From: DASQEH01 sp963765725
GTDB lineage: Bacteria; Actinomycetota; Actinomycetes; Propionibacteriales; Nocardioidaceae
Assembly: GCA_963765725.1 (NCBI GenBank)
Contig: CAVXXI010000003.1
Coordinates: 868,001-932,000 of the forward strand
Length of the DNA stretch: 64,000 nucleotides
Direction of reading: 5' to 3'
A program made the position numbers and the translations under genes. Each line of letters opens with the position of its first letter. Positions within the stretch are counted from its first letter, which is position 1. The notes beneath the pieces are model-generated. The model was not told the DNA's origin. It searched no databases and worked only from the letters and a program-made list of their open reading frames with translations. Below, piece by piece: positions 46,403-54,750 of this stretch.

Positions 46403-47281
46403 TCAGCCTGCGGCGACCCCACGCACAAGGTCTGTGGTCAGCTCCAGCCGGCGCAGCCCGCACGCCTCGTACGCACGTACGGCACCCGCGTTCGACACCG
46501 GTGTGTGGACGGCGACACCGCTCGCCCCCGCCCGCGCCAGGGCGGCGATCACTGCACGCGACACGGCCCGCCCGTGACCTTGACCCGCGGAGTCGGGATG
46601 CGCGGCCACCGGTTCGAGGATGCCGCATCTGCCTGGACCGGCGGACCACCCGGTCGCGGCCGCTACAGGGCTGCCGTCGTCGGCTCGCCGGAGCAGGTCC
46701 AGCGCCGTGTCGTAGCCGGGACCGTCCGCCATCTGGTGCCACCGCTGCACTGTGAACGTGGACCCTTCGAAAGCCGACCGTTGCACCTCGACCCGGTCGG
46801 CGATGTCACCGTCGTCGGCGAGCGGACGCGACAGCGGGTCGTCGTCGGCGGCGTCCGCCGCTGTGAGCGGCCTGTACAGGACGGTCCAGGCGTCGGTGTC
46901 GACCGTCCAGCCCCGCGACGACAAGACCGTGCGCAACGCCGAGCCCCCCGGCGCCTCGGAGGACGACGACGGGCCTGCCCCCTCCGTGCCGTCCGCCAGG
47001 TCGGCCAGCACGCTCGCAAGCTCCAGGTCGTGGAGCCGGTCGGGTCGTACCGCGGGCCGCAGCAGGCTGGGCTTGTCCAGGATCGCGACCGCGACGACGT
47101 CCGCCCCGTCGCGGACCACGATGAGCGACCGGTCGACGACGTCGTCGTCCATCCGCAGCTGCCAACCGACGTCACCTGCGTGGAGACCGGTCGGATAGCA
47201 GCCGGGCGCCTCCCACGACATCAGCGCGTCGATGGCCCCGTCGGCTCCCGCCCGAGTGAGGTGCTCGACGCTGTGGCGCAT
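46403..47281 (-). CDS. GNAT acetyltransferase, probably double-domain
   Basis: 292 residues. The clear GNAT domain is C-terminal: GILEPVAAHPDSAGQGHGRAVSRAV and HTPVSNAGAVRAYEACGLRR. The N-terminal half (LIVVRDGADVVAVAILDKPS) is a diverged second fold. Substrate unknown. ATG at 47281 (a GTG at 47284 precedes it). Begins 7-10 bases after the THUMP-like methyltransferase, hence probably co-transcribed. Confidence 0.82.
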   Translation of the reverse strand: MRHSVEHLTRAGADGAIDALMSWEAPGCYPTGLHAGDVGWQLRMDDDVVDRSLIVVRDGADVVAVAILDKPSLLRPAVRPDRLHDLELASVLADLADGTEGAGPSSSSEAPGGSALRTVLSSRGWTVDTDAWTVLYRPLTAADAADDDPLSRPLADDGDIADRVEVQRSAFEGSTFTVQRWHQMADGPGYDTALDLLRRADDGSPVAAATGWSAGPGRCGILEPVAAHPDSAGQGHGRAVSRAVIAALARAGASGVAVHTPVSNAGAVRAYEACGLRRLELTTDLVRGVAAG

Positions 47282-47290
47282 CACGAGACG

Positions 47291-48508
47291 TTAGCGCCGC
47301 GGTGGCGCCCCGGCCCAGGCGTTTTCCGTGGGGTTGATGGGCAGCGGGCGCACCAGCAGCGCGACCGCGCCCGACGGGGTGCGCGTCACGATGATGGTGG
47401 CCGGCTCGCTGCCGGTGAGCCGGAGCCGAGCTCGCAGCGCCTCCGGGGTGACGGAGACACCGCGCTTCTTGATCGTGAGCGGGCCGACGTGGCGAGCGCG
47501 AAGCGCCGCGCGCAGGGCCTTCTCGCGAAACGGCAGCACCTCGAGGACCTCGTACGCCCGTACCAGCGGCCCGGGGCGCTCCTCGTCGGACGACACGTAG
47601 GCCAGATGAGGATCCAGCAACCACCCGCCCACGGCTGCGGCGGCGGTGGTCACAAGGTGGGCGCGAGTCACGGCGTCATCGGGCTCGTAAACGAATCGCC
47701 CGGCGGGACGTACCTCGGCCGGCCCCGGGTCGTCGGCGTCGGTGACCGTATGCGCCGGCCGGCCAGTGCGCAGCAGCGTGGCACGTCGGCGCGCCGACGA
47801 CGCCCGGCCCGACCACAGCGCCGCCTCGCGCAGCTGTCCGTCGAGGCTGACCCACTCCGCCTCGACAGCGGGCGGCACCATCTCGTGAGCGATCCCGGGC
47901 GCGGTCTTCACCACGCTGTCACGTCCGAACAGCGACTCGACGAACGTCCACCGCGGCGAGTAGGCGTCCACCGCGAAGACCCGGCCGCGTGCCGACCGCC
48001 GGGCCGGGTCGAGGTACACGAGGTCCGCGACGCCGCAGTCCTGTGCCTCAGCGGTGCCGACGCCTACTCGCCCGGCGATGCCCAGCGCCTGCAGGTTCGC
48101 GGCAGCGATGCCCGCTGTCAGCGGATCGCAGTCCACGGCGGTGAGGCCGAAGCCGGCCCGCCCGAAGGCGACCAGGTCGGCCCCGATGCCGCAGGCGAGC
48201 TCGAGCACGCTCCCCAACCCACAGGAGACCGCCCGCTCGGCCCGGTGGCCGGCTACGACGGGGTGTGTGGCCTGCTCGAGACCGTCGCGGGTGAAGAACA
48301 TCACGGCCGCGTCGGTCCCGAACTTGGTCAGGGCCTGGCGCCGCAACGCCACCTGGCTCAGTGCCGCAGCGACGTAGGACGGCTCGTACCGGGCGCGCAG
48401 CGCGGCCGACACCGGCAGGGCGTTGGTGCCGTCGTACGCGGCGGTGACCGCGCTCAGGAGCTGCCCGCCGCTCGGGCTCAGCAGGTAGTCGAGCTCGGCG
48501 AGGTCCAC
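47291..48508 (-). CDS. SAM-dependent methyltransferase with THUMP-like C-terminal domain
   Basis: 405 residues. Motif I VLELACGIGADLVAFGRAG (~residue 97), DCDPLTAGIAAANLQALGI and motif IV YLDPARRSARGRVF; the C-terminal ~80 residues (PLTIKKRGVSVTPEALRARL) match the THUMP-like domain found in this actinobacterial family. RNA methylation is likely but the target is unknown. The start is a GTG at 48508; the ATG at 48516 is out of frame. Divergent from groES. Confidence 0.87.
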   Translation of the reverse strand: MDLAELDYLLSPSGGQLLSAVTAAYDGTNALPVSAALRARYEPSYVAAALSQVALRRQALTKFGTDAAVMFFTRDGLEQATHPVVAGHRAERAVSCGLGSVLELACGIGADLVAFGRAGFGLTAVDCDPLTAGIAAANLQALGIAGRVGVGTAEAQDCGVADLVYLDPARRSARGRVFAVDAYSPRWTFVESLFGRDSVVKTAPGIAHEMVPPAVEAEWVSLDGQLREAALWSGRASSARRRATLLRTGRPAHTVTDADDPGPAEVRPAGRFVYEPDDAVTRAHLVTTAAAAVGGWLLDPHLAYVSSDEERPGPLVRAYEVLEVLPFREKALRAALRARHVGPLTIKKRGVSVTPEALRARLRLTGSEPATIIVTRTPSGAVALLVRPLPINPTENAWAGAPPRR

Positions 48509-48557
48509 CGGGCCATCGTGACAGAGCGGCCGGCACGGCTCGGAGATCTCCCGCTCA

Positions 48558-48584
48558 CTGGCACTCGGCTTGACCGAGTGCTAA
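48558..48584 (+). promoter_or_regulatory. CIRCE operator 1 (HrcA site)
   Basis: CTGGCACTC, 9 bases, GAGTGCTAA: left half 48558-48566, right half 48576-48584, close to the consensus TTAGCACTC-N9-GAGTGCTAA. The right half overlaps the promoter spacer, so HrcA binding would block RNA polymerase. Confidence 0.93.
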
Positions 48585-48598
48585 TGAGCGCCTAGATT
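48570..48598 (+). promoter_or_regulatory. groES-groEL promoter
   Basis: TTGACC at 48570-48575 and TAGATT at 48593-48598 with a 17-base spacer, near-consensus. Transcription would start at about 48605, inside the second CIRCE element. Confidence 0.85.
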
Positions 48599-48603
48599 CG
48601 GAG

Positions 48604-48630
48604 TTGGCACTCTCCACCGGAGTGTGCCAA
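48604..48630 (+). promoter_or_regulatory. CIRCE operator 2 (HrcA site)
   Basis: TTGGCACTC (48604-48612), 9 bases, GTGTGCCAA (48622-48630): a palindrome with one mismatch. It lies over the predicted transcription start, complementing operator 1. Confidence 0.9.
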
Positions 48631-48727
48631 CAGCGATCGGTTCACGGCACCCGCGACGACGCGAACTGCTCGCCCCGACAAGCCAAAGTTACGCCTCTCT
48701 CATCCCGTGAAAGGTGAGGTTCAGCAC

Positions 48728-49024
48728 GTGTCTGTCAGCATCAAGCCACTCGAAGACCGCATTGTCGTCCGCACGCTCGAAGCCGAGCAGACCACGGCCT
48801 CCGGCCTGGTCATCCCGGACACCGCCAAGGAGAAGCCCCAGGAGGGTGAAGTACTCGCGGTGGGCCCCGGTCGCGTCGACGACAACGGCAACCGCGTCCC
48901 TCTCGACATCTCCGTCGGCGACACCGTCGTCTACAGCAAGTACGGCGGCACCGAGGTGAAGTACTCCGGCGAGGAGTACCTGATCTTGTCGGCTCGCGAC
49001 GTGCTCGCGATCGTCGACAAGTAA
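48728..49024 (+). CDS. groES: Co-chaperonin GroES
   Basis: 98 residues: SVSIKPLEDRIVVRTLEAEQ, ASGLVIPDTAKEKPQEGEVL (mobile loop), VVYSKYGGTEVKYSGEEYLI. Caps the GroEL cavity. The GTG at 48728 gives the family N-terminus and follows AAGGTGAGG; a GTG at 48707 would add 7 residues. Under double-CIRCE control. groEL is 163 bases downstream. Confidence 0.97.
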   Translation: MSVSIKPLEDRIVVRTLEAEQTTASGLVIPDTAKEKPQEGEVLAVGPGRVDDNGNRVPLDISVGDTVVYSKYGGTEVKYSGEEYLILSARDVLAIVDK

Positions 49025-49187
49025 GCCACCCTCTCCAGGCACGCCCCGGCCGTCCGACCCCGGGCGCCGGGGCGTCGCTCTTCGCACCGCACCGCAAGGC
49101 CCGCAGCTGCGGGACACCCGTCCTCGACACGCCGTCGAGACAGCGCCCCGTCTCTGACAGGGGCCGCAAGCTCACGAAGGAACATTC

Positions 49188-50810
49188 ATGCCAAAGATCC
49201 TGGAGTTCGACGAGCACGCTCGCAGAGCCCTCGAAAGAGGAGTCGACGCCCTCGCCAACACCGTCAAGGTGACGCTCGGCCCCAAGGGCCGCTACGTCGT
49301 CCTCGACAAGAAGTGGGGCGCTCCGACCATCACGAACGACGGCGTGACCGTCGCGCGTGAGGTCGAGCTCGACGACCCGTTCGAGAACCTCGGCGCGCAG
49401 CTCGCCAAGGAAGTTGCCACCAAGACCAACGACGTCGCCGGTGACGGCACCACCACCGCGACCGTGATCGCCCAGGCGCTCGTGCACGAGGGTCTGCGCG
49501 CGGTCGCCGCCGGCGCCAACCCGATGGACCTCAAGTACGGCATCGACCAGGCCGTCGAAGCCGTCAACAACGCCCTCGTCGAGGCGGCCCGAGAGGTCGA
49601 CTCGACCGAGGACATGGCGCACGTCGCGACCATCTCGGCCCGCGACTCCCTGATCGGTGACCTCATCGCCCAGGCCTTCGACAAGGTCGGCAAGGACGGC
49701 GTCATCACCGTCGAGGAGTCCAACACGCTCGGCACCGAGCTCGAGTTCACGGAGGGCATGCAGTTCGACAAGGGCTACATCTCGCCGTACTTCGTCACCG
49801 ACGCCGAGCGCATGGAGACCGTCCTCGACGACGCCTACGTGCTGCTCAACCAGGGCAAGATCTCGGCGATCAGCGACCTGCTGCCGCTGCTGGAGAAGGT
49901 CGTACAGGCGGGCAAGCCGCTGTTCATCATCGCGGAGGACATCGACGGCGAGGCCCTCTCGACGCTGGTCGTCAACAAGATCCGCGGCACCTTCAACGCC
50001 GCGGCGGTCAAGGCCCCGGCGTTCGGCGACCGCCGCAAGGCGATGCTGCAGGACATCGCGGTGCTGACGGGCGCCCAGGTCGTGTCACCCGACATCGGGC
50101 TGAAGCTCGACCAGGTCGGGCTCGAGGTGCTGGGGTCCGCCCGCCGGATCGTCGTCACCAAGGACGACACCACGATCGTCGAGGGCAACGGGGACGCCGC
50201 CGAGGTCAGCGGCCGGGTCGCCCAGATCAAGGCCGAGATCGAGAACACCGACTCCGACTGGGACCGCGAGAAGCTGCAGGAGCGGCTGGCGAAGCTCGCC
50301 GGCGGCGTCTGTGTGGTCAAGGTCGGGGCGGCCACCGAGGTCGAGCTCAAGGAGAAGAAGCACCGCATCGAAGACGCCGTCTCCGCGACTCGCGCAGCGA
50401 TCGAGGAAGGCATCATCGCCGGCGGTGGCTCCGCGCTCGTCCACGCCGCCCAGGTGCTCGAGAAGAGCCTCGGGCTGAGCGGCGACCAGGCCACGGGCGT
50501 GCGGATCGTCCGGATCGCCATCGACGAGCCGCTGCGCTGGATCGCCGAGAACGGTGGAGACCAGGGCTACGTCGTCGTCGCGAAGGTACGCGAGGCCGGC
50601 CTTGGCAAGGGCTTCAACGCCGCGACCGGTGAGTACGGCGACCTGGTGTCCCAGGGCGTGCTCGACCCGGTCAAGGTCACGAAGTCCGCGCTGGTCAACG
50701 CCGCGTCGATCGCCGGAATGCTGCTGACTACCGAGACCCTGGTGGTCGAGAAGCCGGCCGACACGGAGCCCGACGCAGCCGGTGGCCACGGCCACGGGCA
50801 CGGGCACTGA
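49188..50810 (+). CDS. groEL: Chaperonin GroEL with His-rich C-terminus (GroEL1 type)
   Basis: 540 residues. VTLGPKGRYVVLDKKWGAPT, NDVAGDGTTTATVIAQ, and the rest of the equatorial, intermediate and apical domains are intact. The C-terminus ends GGHGHGHGH instead of the usual GGM repeat, the mark of the GroEL1 paralogue of Mycobacterium and relatives, which is linked to groES; a second, GGM-tailed GroEL is expected elsewhere. The His tail may bind metal. ATG at 49188 after GAAGGA. Confidence 0.97.
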   Translation: MPKILEFDEHARRALERGVDALANTVKVTLGPKGRYVVLDKKWGAPTITNDGVTVAREVELDDPFENLGAQLAKEVATKTNDVAGDGTTTATVIAQALVHEGLRAVAAGANPMDLKYGIDQAVEAVNNALVEAAREVDSTEDMAHVATISARDSLIGDLIAQAFDKVGKDGVITVEESNTLGTELEFTEGMQFDKGYISPYFVTDAERMETVLDDAYVLLNQGKISAISDLLPLLEKVVQAGKPLFIIAEDIDGEALSTLVVNKIRGTFNAAAVKAPAFGDRRKAMLQDIAVLTGAQVVSPDIGLKLDQVGLEVLGSARRIVVTKDDTTIVEGNGDAAEVSGRVAQIKAEIENTDSDWDREKLQERLAKLAGGVCVVKVGAATEVELKEKKHRIEDAVSATRAAIEEGIIAGGGSALVHAAQVLEKSLGLSGDQATGVRIVRIAIDEPLRWIAENGGDQGYVVVAKVREAGLGKGFNAATGEYGDLVSQGVLDPVKVTKSALVNAASIAGMLLTTETLVVEKPADTEPDAAGGHGHGHGH

Positions 50811-50851
50811 CCCGCTGAGGCACTGACCCGCTGACGCGCTGTTTCGACGAG

Positions 50852-50887
50852 AGGCCCGGTGGCTGCCCTGCAGCCGCCGGGCCTTTG
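50852..50887 (+). terminator. Rho-independent terminator after groEL
   Basis: A 15-bp stem (AGGCCCGGTGGCTGC with GCAGCCGCCGGGCCT, one G-U) closed by a 3-base loop CCT and followed by TTT. The strongest terminator in the window. Confidence 0.9.
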
Positions 50888-50994
50888 TCGTCAGCGCCGC
50901 GAAATCCGCCCCTCGAAGCGGGCGGACGCAACGGTTTCAGCGGCCGATCGGCCTCGGAATGCACAACCCGGCCGAGTCGTGCGAGGCTTGAGCG

Positions 50995-51624
50995 GTGATC
51001 GGGTCGGGGAGCATTTCGCGCGCGCTGTCGGACCGGCGTCCACCGGCTCCAACCGAGCCACCGGACCTGGGTGAGCTGGCCATGGCGGCCCAGGCCGGCA
51101 GCGCCCCGGCGGTCGAGGAACTGCTGGAACGGGTGCGCGTGATCGCCCACCGCTACTGCCTGGGCCGGCTGGGGACGTACCCCGGTGGTGTCCACCTGGT
51201 CGACGACGTGGCCCAGGACATCTGCCTCGCCATCCTCGCGGCCCTGCCCCGCTACCGCGACCGCGGGCGGCCCTTCGAGGCGTTCGTGCACGGCATCTCG
51301 TCGCGCAAGGTCGCCGACGCGCGCCGGGCGCTCGCACGCCACCCGCTGCTCGTCGCCGACCTCCCGGAAGACGTCGACGACGCGCCGACGCCCGAGGACC
51401 ACGTCGTGGCCTTCAGCGAAGCGGAGTCGGCGGCGGAGCTGCTGCGCAAGCTCCCGAAGAACCTCCGCGAGGTGATGGTGCTCCGGGTAGCGTCCGGACT
51501 CTCGGCGGAGGAGACTGGCGCGGCGCTCGGCATGACCGCCGGCGCCGTCCGTGTCGCCCAGCACCGGGCCCTCGTCAAGATGCGCCAGATCGCCCGGTAC
51601 GGTGACGGGCCCGGACATGACTGA
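50995..51624 (+). CDS. sigD: ECF-type sigma factor, SigD/ShbA-like
   Basis: 209 residues. Region 2: AVEELLERVRVIAHRYCLGR, VDDVAQDICLAILAALPRYR, PFEAFVHGISSRKVADARRA. Region 4: LRKLPKNLREVMVLRVASGL, SAEETGAALGMTAGAVRVAQ. Position just before guaB and after groEL, with an anti-sigma gene, matches SigD of M. tuberculosis and ShbA of Streptomyces, the latter a controller of the principal sigma gene. GTG at 50995. The stop overlaps the next gene by 8 bases. Confidence 0.88.
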   Translation: MIGSGSISRALSDRRPPAPTEPPDLGELAMAAQAGSAPAVEELLERVRVIAHRYCLGRLGTYPGGVHLVDDVAQDICLAILAALPRYRDRGRPFEAFVHGISSRKVADARRALARHPLLVADLPEDVDDAPTPEDHVVAFSEAESAAELLRKLPKNLREVMVLRVASGLSAEETGAALGMTAGAVRVAQHRALVKMRQIARYGDGPGHD

Positions 51625-52096
51625 GACCGTGCACCCGGTCGCCGCGAGCGACGCGCTGATCTCCGCACTGTCCGAGCGCCGTCGCATCGACGTTGGCGAC
51701 CCGGTGCTTCGCGCGCTCGAGGCGTGGGTCCGGCGCATCGACTCGCAGCCCATGGCGCCGTGGACCCGGCCGCTGCCTCCGGTCGCGAAGGCGACCAGCT
51801 CAGCGGAGCTCGCGCGCCGGGTCGCGGCCCTGACCCTCGCGCTGACGGTTTCGTCGTCAGGACTGGCCACGGCGGTCAGCGGCGACCCCTTGTCACCCCT
51901 GCACTTCGTGAAGCGCCAGTTCACGCACCTGCGCCACGACCAGGCCCACCTCGCTCCCGGGTCGCCCGGCGACAGGGTCGGGTTCGATCCGCGACGGGCC
52001 GCCGTGCCGGAGACCTCGCGGTCCCTGCAGCGCCCCGGTGAGCCGGCCCAGCACCGACCGGACTCGCGCGACGTCCGGCGCCACCCGTCGCCGTAG
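51617..52096 (+). CDS. Probable anti-sigma-D factor (RsdA-like)
   Basis: 159 residues. A weakly hydrophobic segment at ~66-92 (ARRVAALTLALTVSSSGLAT then AVSGDPLSPLHFV) could be a membrane anchor; the cytoplasmic N-terminal part (ASDALISALSERRRIDVGDP) would hold the sigma factor. The C-terminus is Arg/Pro/His-rich. Overlap with sigD (ATGACTGA) and the M. tuberculosis rsdA-sigD precedent support the call; sequence similarity is weak. Confidence 0.72.
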   Translation: MTETVHPVAASDALISALSERRRIDVGDPVLRALEAWVRRIDSQPMAPWTRPLPPVAKATSSAELARRVAALTLALTVSSSGLATAVSGDPLSPLHFVKRQFTHLRHDQAHLAPGSPGDRVGFDPRRAAVPETSRSLQRPGEPAQHRPDSRDVRRHPSP

Positions 52097-52099
52097 AAT
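52094..52099 (+). promoter_or_regulatory. Candidate -10 box for a leaderless guaB transcript
   Basis: TAGAAT ends 6 bases before the guaB ATG, the spacing expected when transcription starts at the A of the start codon. No ribosome-binding sequence is present in those 6 bases and the -35 region is poor. Confidence 0.4.
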
Positions 52100-52105
52100 G
52101 AGCCG

Positions 52106-53626
52106 ATGGACCTGACGCCCTCCGGAGTGCCTGACAAGTTCTCGACGCTGGGCCTCACGTTCGACGACGTTCTGCTGCTGCCCGGTGAGACCGACGTGGT
52201 CCCGAGCGACGTCGACACGACGTCGCGCCTCACGCGGGAGATCGACATCCGGATCCCCCTGGTGTCCAGCGCCATGGACACGGTCACCGAGTCCCGGATG
52301 GCGATCGCGATGGCGCGTCAAGGCGGCGTCGGCGTCCTGCACCGCAACCTGTCGGTCGAGGACCAGGCGGAACAGGTCGACCTGGTCAAGCGCTCGGAGT
52401 CGGGCATGATCGCCCACCCGGTGACGGTCGAGCCGGACGCGACCCTGGCGCAGCTCGACGAGATCTGCGGCCGGTACCGGGTGTCCGGGCTGCCCGTGGT
52501 CGACGCCGACTCGCATCTGCTGGGCATCATCACCAACCGCGACCTGCGGTTCGTCGCCGTCGGCGACTGGGAGCGCCGCAGCGTCCGCGAGGTGATGACC
52601 CCGATGCCGTTGGTGACCGCTCCGGTCGGGATCTCCTCCGACGACGCCGCAGCGCTGCTGGCCAAGCACAAGCTCGAGAAGCTTCCGCTCGTCGACGACC
52701 AGGGCAAGCTGACGGGGCTGATCACCGTCAAGGACTTCGTGAAGTCCGAGCAGTACCCCCTGTCGACGAAGGACGCCGACGGCCGGCTCGTCGTGGCCGC
52801 CGCGATCGGGTACTTCGGTGACGCCTGGGAGCGGGTTCGGGCGCTGGTCGATGCCGGCGTCGACATCCTCGTCCCCGATGTCGCCAACGGGCACGCCCGG
52901 CTGATGCTCGATATGGTGCGCCGGCTGAAGGCCGACCCCGCGACCCGGCACGTGCAGGTGATCGGCGGCAACGTCGCGACCCGCGCCGGTGCCCAGGCGC
53001 TGGTCGAGGCCGGCGTCGACGCGGTGAAGGTAGGCGTCGGCCCGGGGTCCATCTGTACGACCCGAATCGTGGCAGGTGTCGGTGTGCCACAGGTGACCGC
53101 CATCTACGAGGCCTCCCTGGCCTGCCGGCCGGCGGGGGTGCCGGTGATCGGCGACGGCGGGCTCCAGTACTCCGGGGACATCGCGAAGGCGCTGGTCGCG
53201 GGCGCCGACACCGTCATGATCGGGTCGCTGCTGGCGGGCTGCGAGGAGAGTCCGGGAGAGCTGGTCTTCGTCAACGGCAAGCAGTTCAAGCGCTACCGCG
53301 GGATGGGGTCGCTCGGTGCGATGGCCTCGCGCGGCAAGACGCTCTCGTACTCCAAGGATCGCTACTTCCAGGGCGACGTCAACCGCGACGACCTGATCGT
53401 CCCGGAGGGCATCGAGGGGCAGGTCCCCTTCCGCGGCCCGCTCTCGGCGGTCGCCTACCAGCTCGTCGGCGGCCTGCACCAGTCGATGTTCTACGTGGGC
53501 GCCGCCACGATCCCGGAGCTGCAGGAGCGGGGAAGATTCGTCCGCATCACGTCCGCGGGCCTGAAGGAGTCCCACCCGCACGACATCCAGATGACCGTCG
53601 AAGCACCCAACTACTCGTCGCGCTGA
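52106..53626 (+). CDS. guaB: IMP dehydrogenase
   Basis: 506 residues. Oxidises IMP to XMP, the committed step to GMP. Starts FSTLGLTFDDVLLLPGETDV; a tandem CBS (Bateman) module sits at ~100-215 (IAHPVTVEPDATLAQLDEIC, MTPMPLVTAPVGISSDDAAA); catalytic Cys in VGPGSICTTRIVAGVGVPQ; mobile flap from RGMGSLGAMASRG to the end. ATG at 52106. guaB3 starts 20 bases downstream. Confidence 0.97.
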   Translation: MDLTPSGVPDKFSTLGLTFDDVLLLPGETDVVPSDVDTTSRLTREIDIRIPLVSSAMDTVTESRMAIAMARQGGVGVLHRNLSVEDQAEQVDLVKRSESGMIAHPVTVEPDATLAQLDEICGRYRVSGLPVVDADSHLLGIITNRDLRFVAVGDWERRSVREVMTPMPLVTAPVGISSDDAAALLAKHKLEKLPLVDDQGKLTGLITVKDFVKSEQYPLSTKDADGRLVVAAAIGYFGDAWERVRALVDAGVDILVPDVANGHARLMLDMVRRLKADPATRHVQVIGGNVATRAGAQALVEAGVDAVKVGVGPGSICTTRIVAGVGVPQVTAIYEASLACRPAGVPVIGDGGLQYSGDIAKALVAGADTVMIGSLLAGCEESPGELVFVNGKQFKRYRGMGSLGAMASRGKTLSYSKDRYFQGDVNRDDLIVPEGIEGQVPFRGPLSAVAYQLVGGLHQSMFYVGAATIPELQERGRFVRITSAGLKESHPHDIQMTVEAPNYSSR

Positions 53627-53646
53627 CGCGACTCGCGAGGGCACTC

Positions 53647-54750
53647 ATGGACATCGAGATCGGCAGCGCCAAACGAGGCCGGCGCGCGTACTCCTTCGAC
53701 GACATCGCGATCGTCCCCAGTCGCCGCACCCGCGACCCGGAGGAGGTGTCGGTCGCGTGGCAGATCGACGCCTACCGGTTCGACATCCCGGTGGTCGCGG
53801 CACCCATGGACTCCGTGATGTCGCCCTCGACGGCGGTGGCGTTCGGGCTCGCGGGCGGCCTGGGCGTGCTCGACCTCGAAGGGCTGTGGACCCGGTACGA
53901 CGACCCGGAGCCGCTGCTCGACGAGGTGGCCTCGCTGCACGGCGCGGAGGCGACCCGGCGGATGCAGCAGATCTACGCCCAGCCGATCGTCCCCGACTTG
54001 ATGGTGCAGCGGGTCAAGGAGATGCGTGCCGCCGGGATCACCGTCGCGGGAGCCTTGTCACCCCAGCTGACGAAGCAGTACGCGGCGTCGGTCATCGAGG
54101 CGGGGCTGGACCTGTTCGTCATCCGCGGGACCACCGTGTCGGCCGAGCACGTGTCGGGAAAGGCAGAGCCGCTCAACCTGAAGCAGTTCATCTACGAGCT
54201 CGACGTCCCGGTCATCGTCGGCGGCTGCGCCACGTACCAGGCGGCGCTGCACCTGATGCGTACCGGCGCGGCGGGCGTCCTCGTCGGCTTCGGCGGTGGC
54301 GCCGCCCACACGACCCGGCTGGTTCTCGGCGTGGCCGTGCCGATGGCCACGGCTGTCGCCGACGTGTCGGCGGCTCGGCGCGACTACCTCGACGAGTCGG
54401 GCGGTCGCTACGTGCACGTCATCGCCGACGGCTCCATCGGCCGCAGCGGTGACCTGGCGAAGGCGCTGGCCTGCGGCGCCGACGCCGTGATGATCGGTTC
54501 GCCCCTCGCCCGCGCGAAGGAGGCGCCGGGGCGGGGCTTCCATTGGGGTGCGGAGGCGCGGCACGAGTCGCTTCCTCGCGGGGAGCGAGTGGACATCGGC
54601 ACGGTGGGGACCCTGCAGCAGATCCTCCACGGACCGTCGCTCGTCTCCGATGGCACCATGAACCTGGTGGGGGCGCTCAAGCGGGCCCTGGCCACCACGG
54701 GTTACACGGACCTCAAGGAGTTCCAGCGGGTCGAGGTCGTGGTCCAGTGA
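53647..54750 (+). CDS. guaB3: GuaB3-family IMP dehydrogenase-related protein
   Basis: 367 residues, IMPDH fold without CBS domains: RRAYSFDDIAIVPSRRTRDP, VVAAPMDSVMSPSTAVAFGL, IGRSGDLAKALACGADAVMI. The loop where IMPDH keeps its catalytic Cys reads VGFGGGAAHTTRLVLGV, with no Cys, as in other GuaB3 proteins. The physiological reaction is unsettled. Its stop overlaps the downstream hydrolase (GTGA). Confidence 0.92.
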   Translation: MDIEIGSAKRGRRAYSFDDIAIVPSRRTRDPEEVSVAWQIDAYRFDIPVVAAPMDSVMSPSTAVAFGLAGGLGVLDLEGLWTRYDDPEPLLDEVASLHGAEATRRMQQIYAQPIVPDLMVQRVKEMRAAGITVAGALSPQLTKQYAASVIEAGLDLFVIRGTTVSAEHVSGKAEPLNLKQFIYELDVPVIVGGCATYQAALHLMRTGAAGVLVGFGGGAAHTTRLVLGVAVPMATAVADVSAARRDYLDESGGRYVHVIADGSIGRSGDLAKALACGADAVMIGSPLARAKEAPGRGFHWGAEARHESLPRGERVDIGTVGTLQQILHGPSLVSDGTMNLVGALKRALATTGYTDLKEFQRVEVVVQ

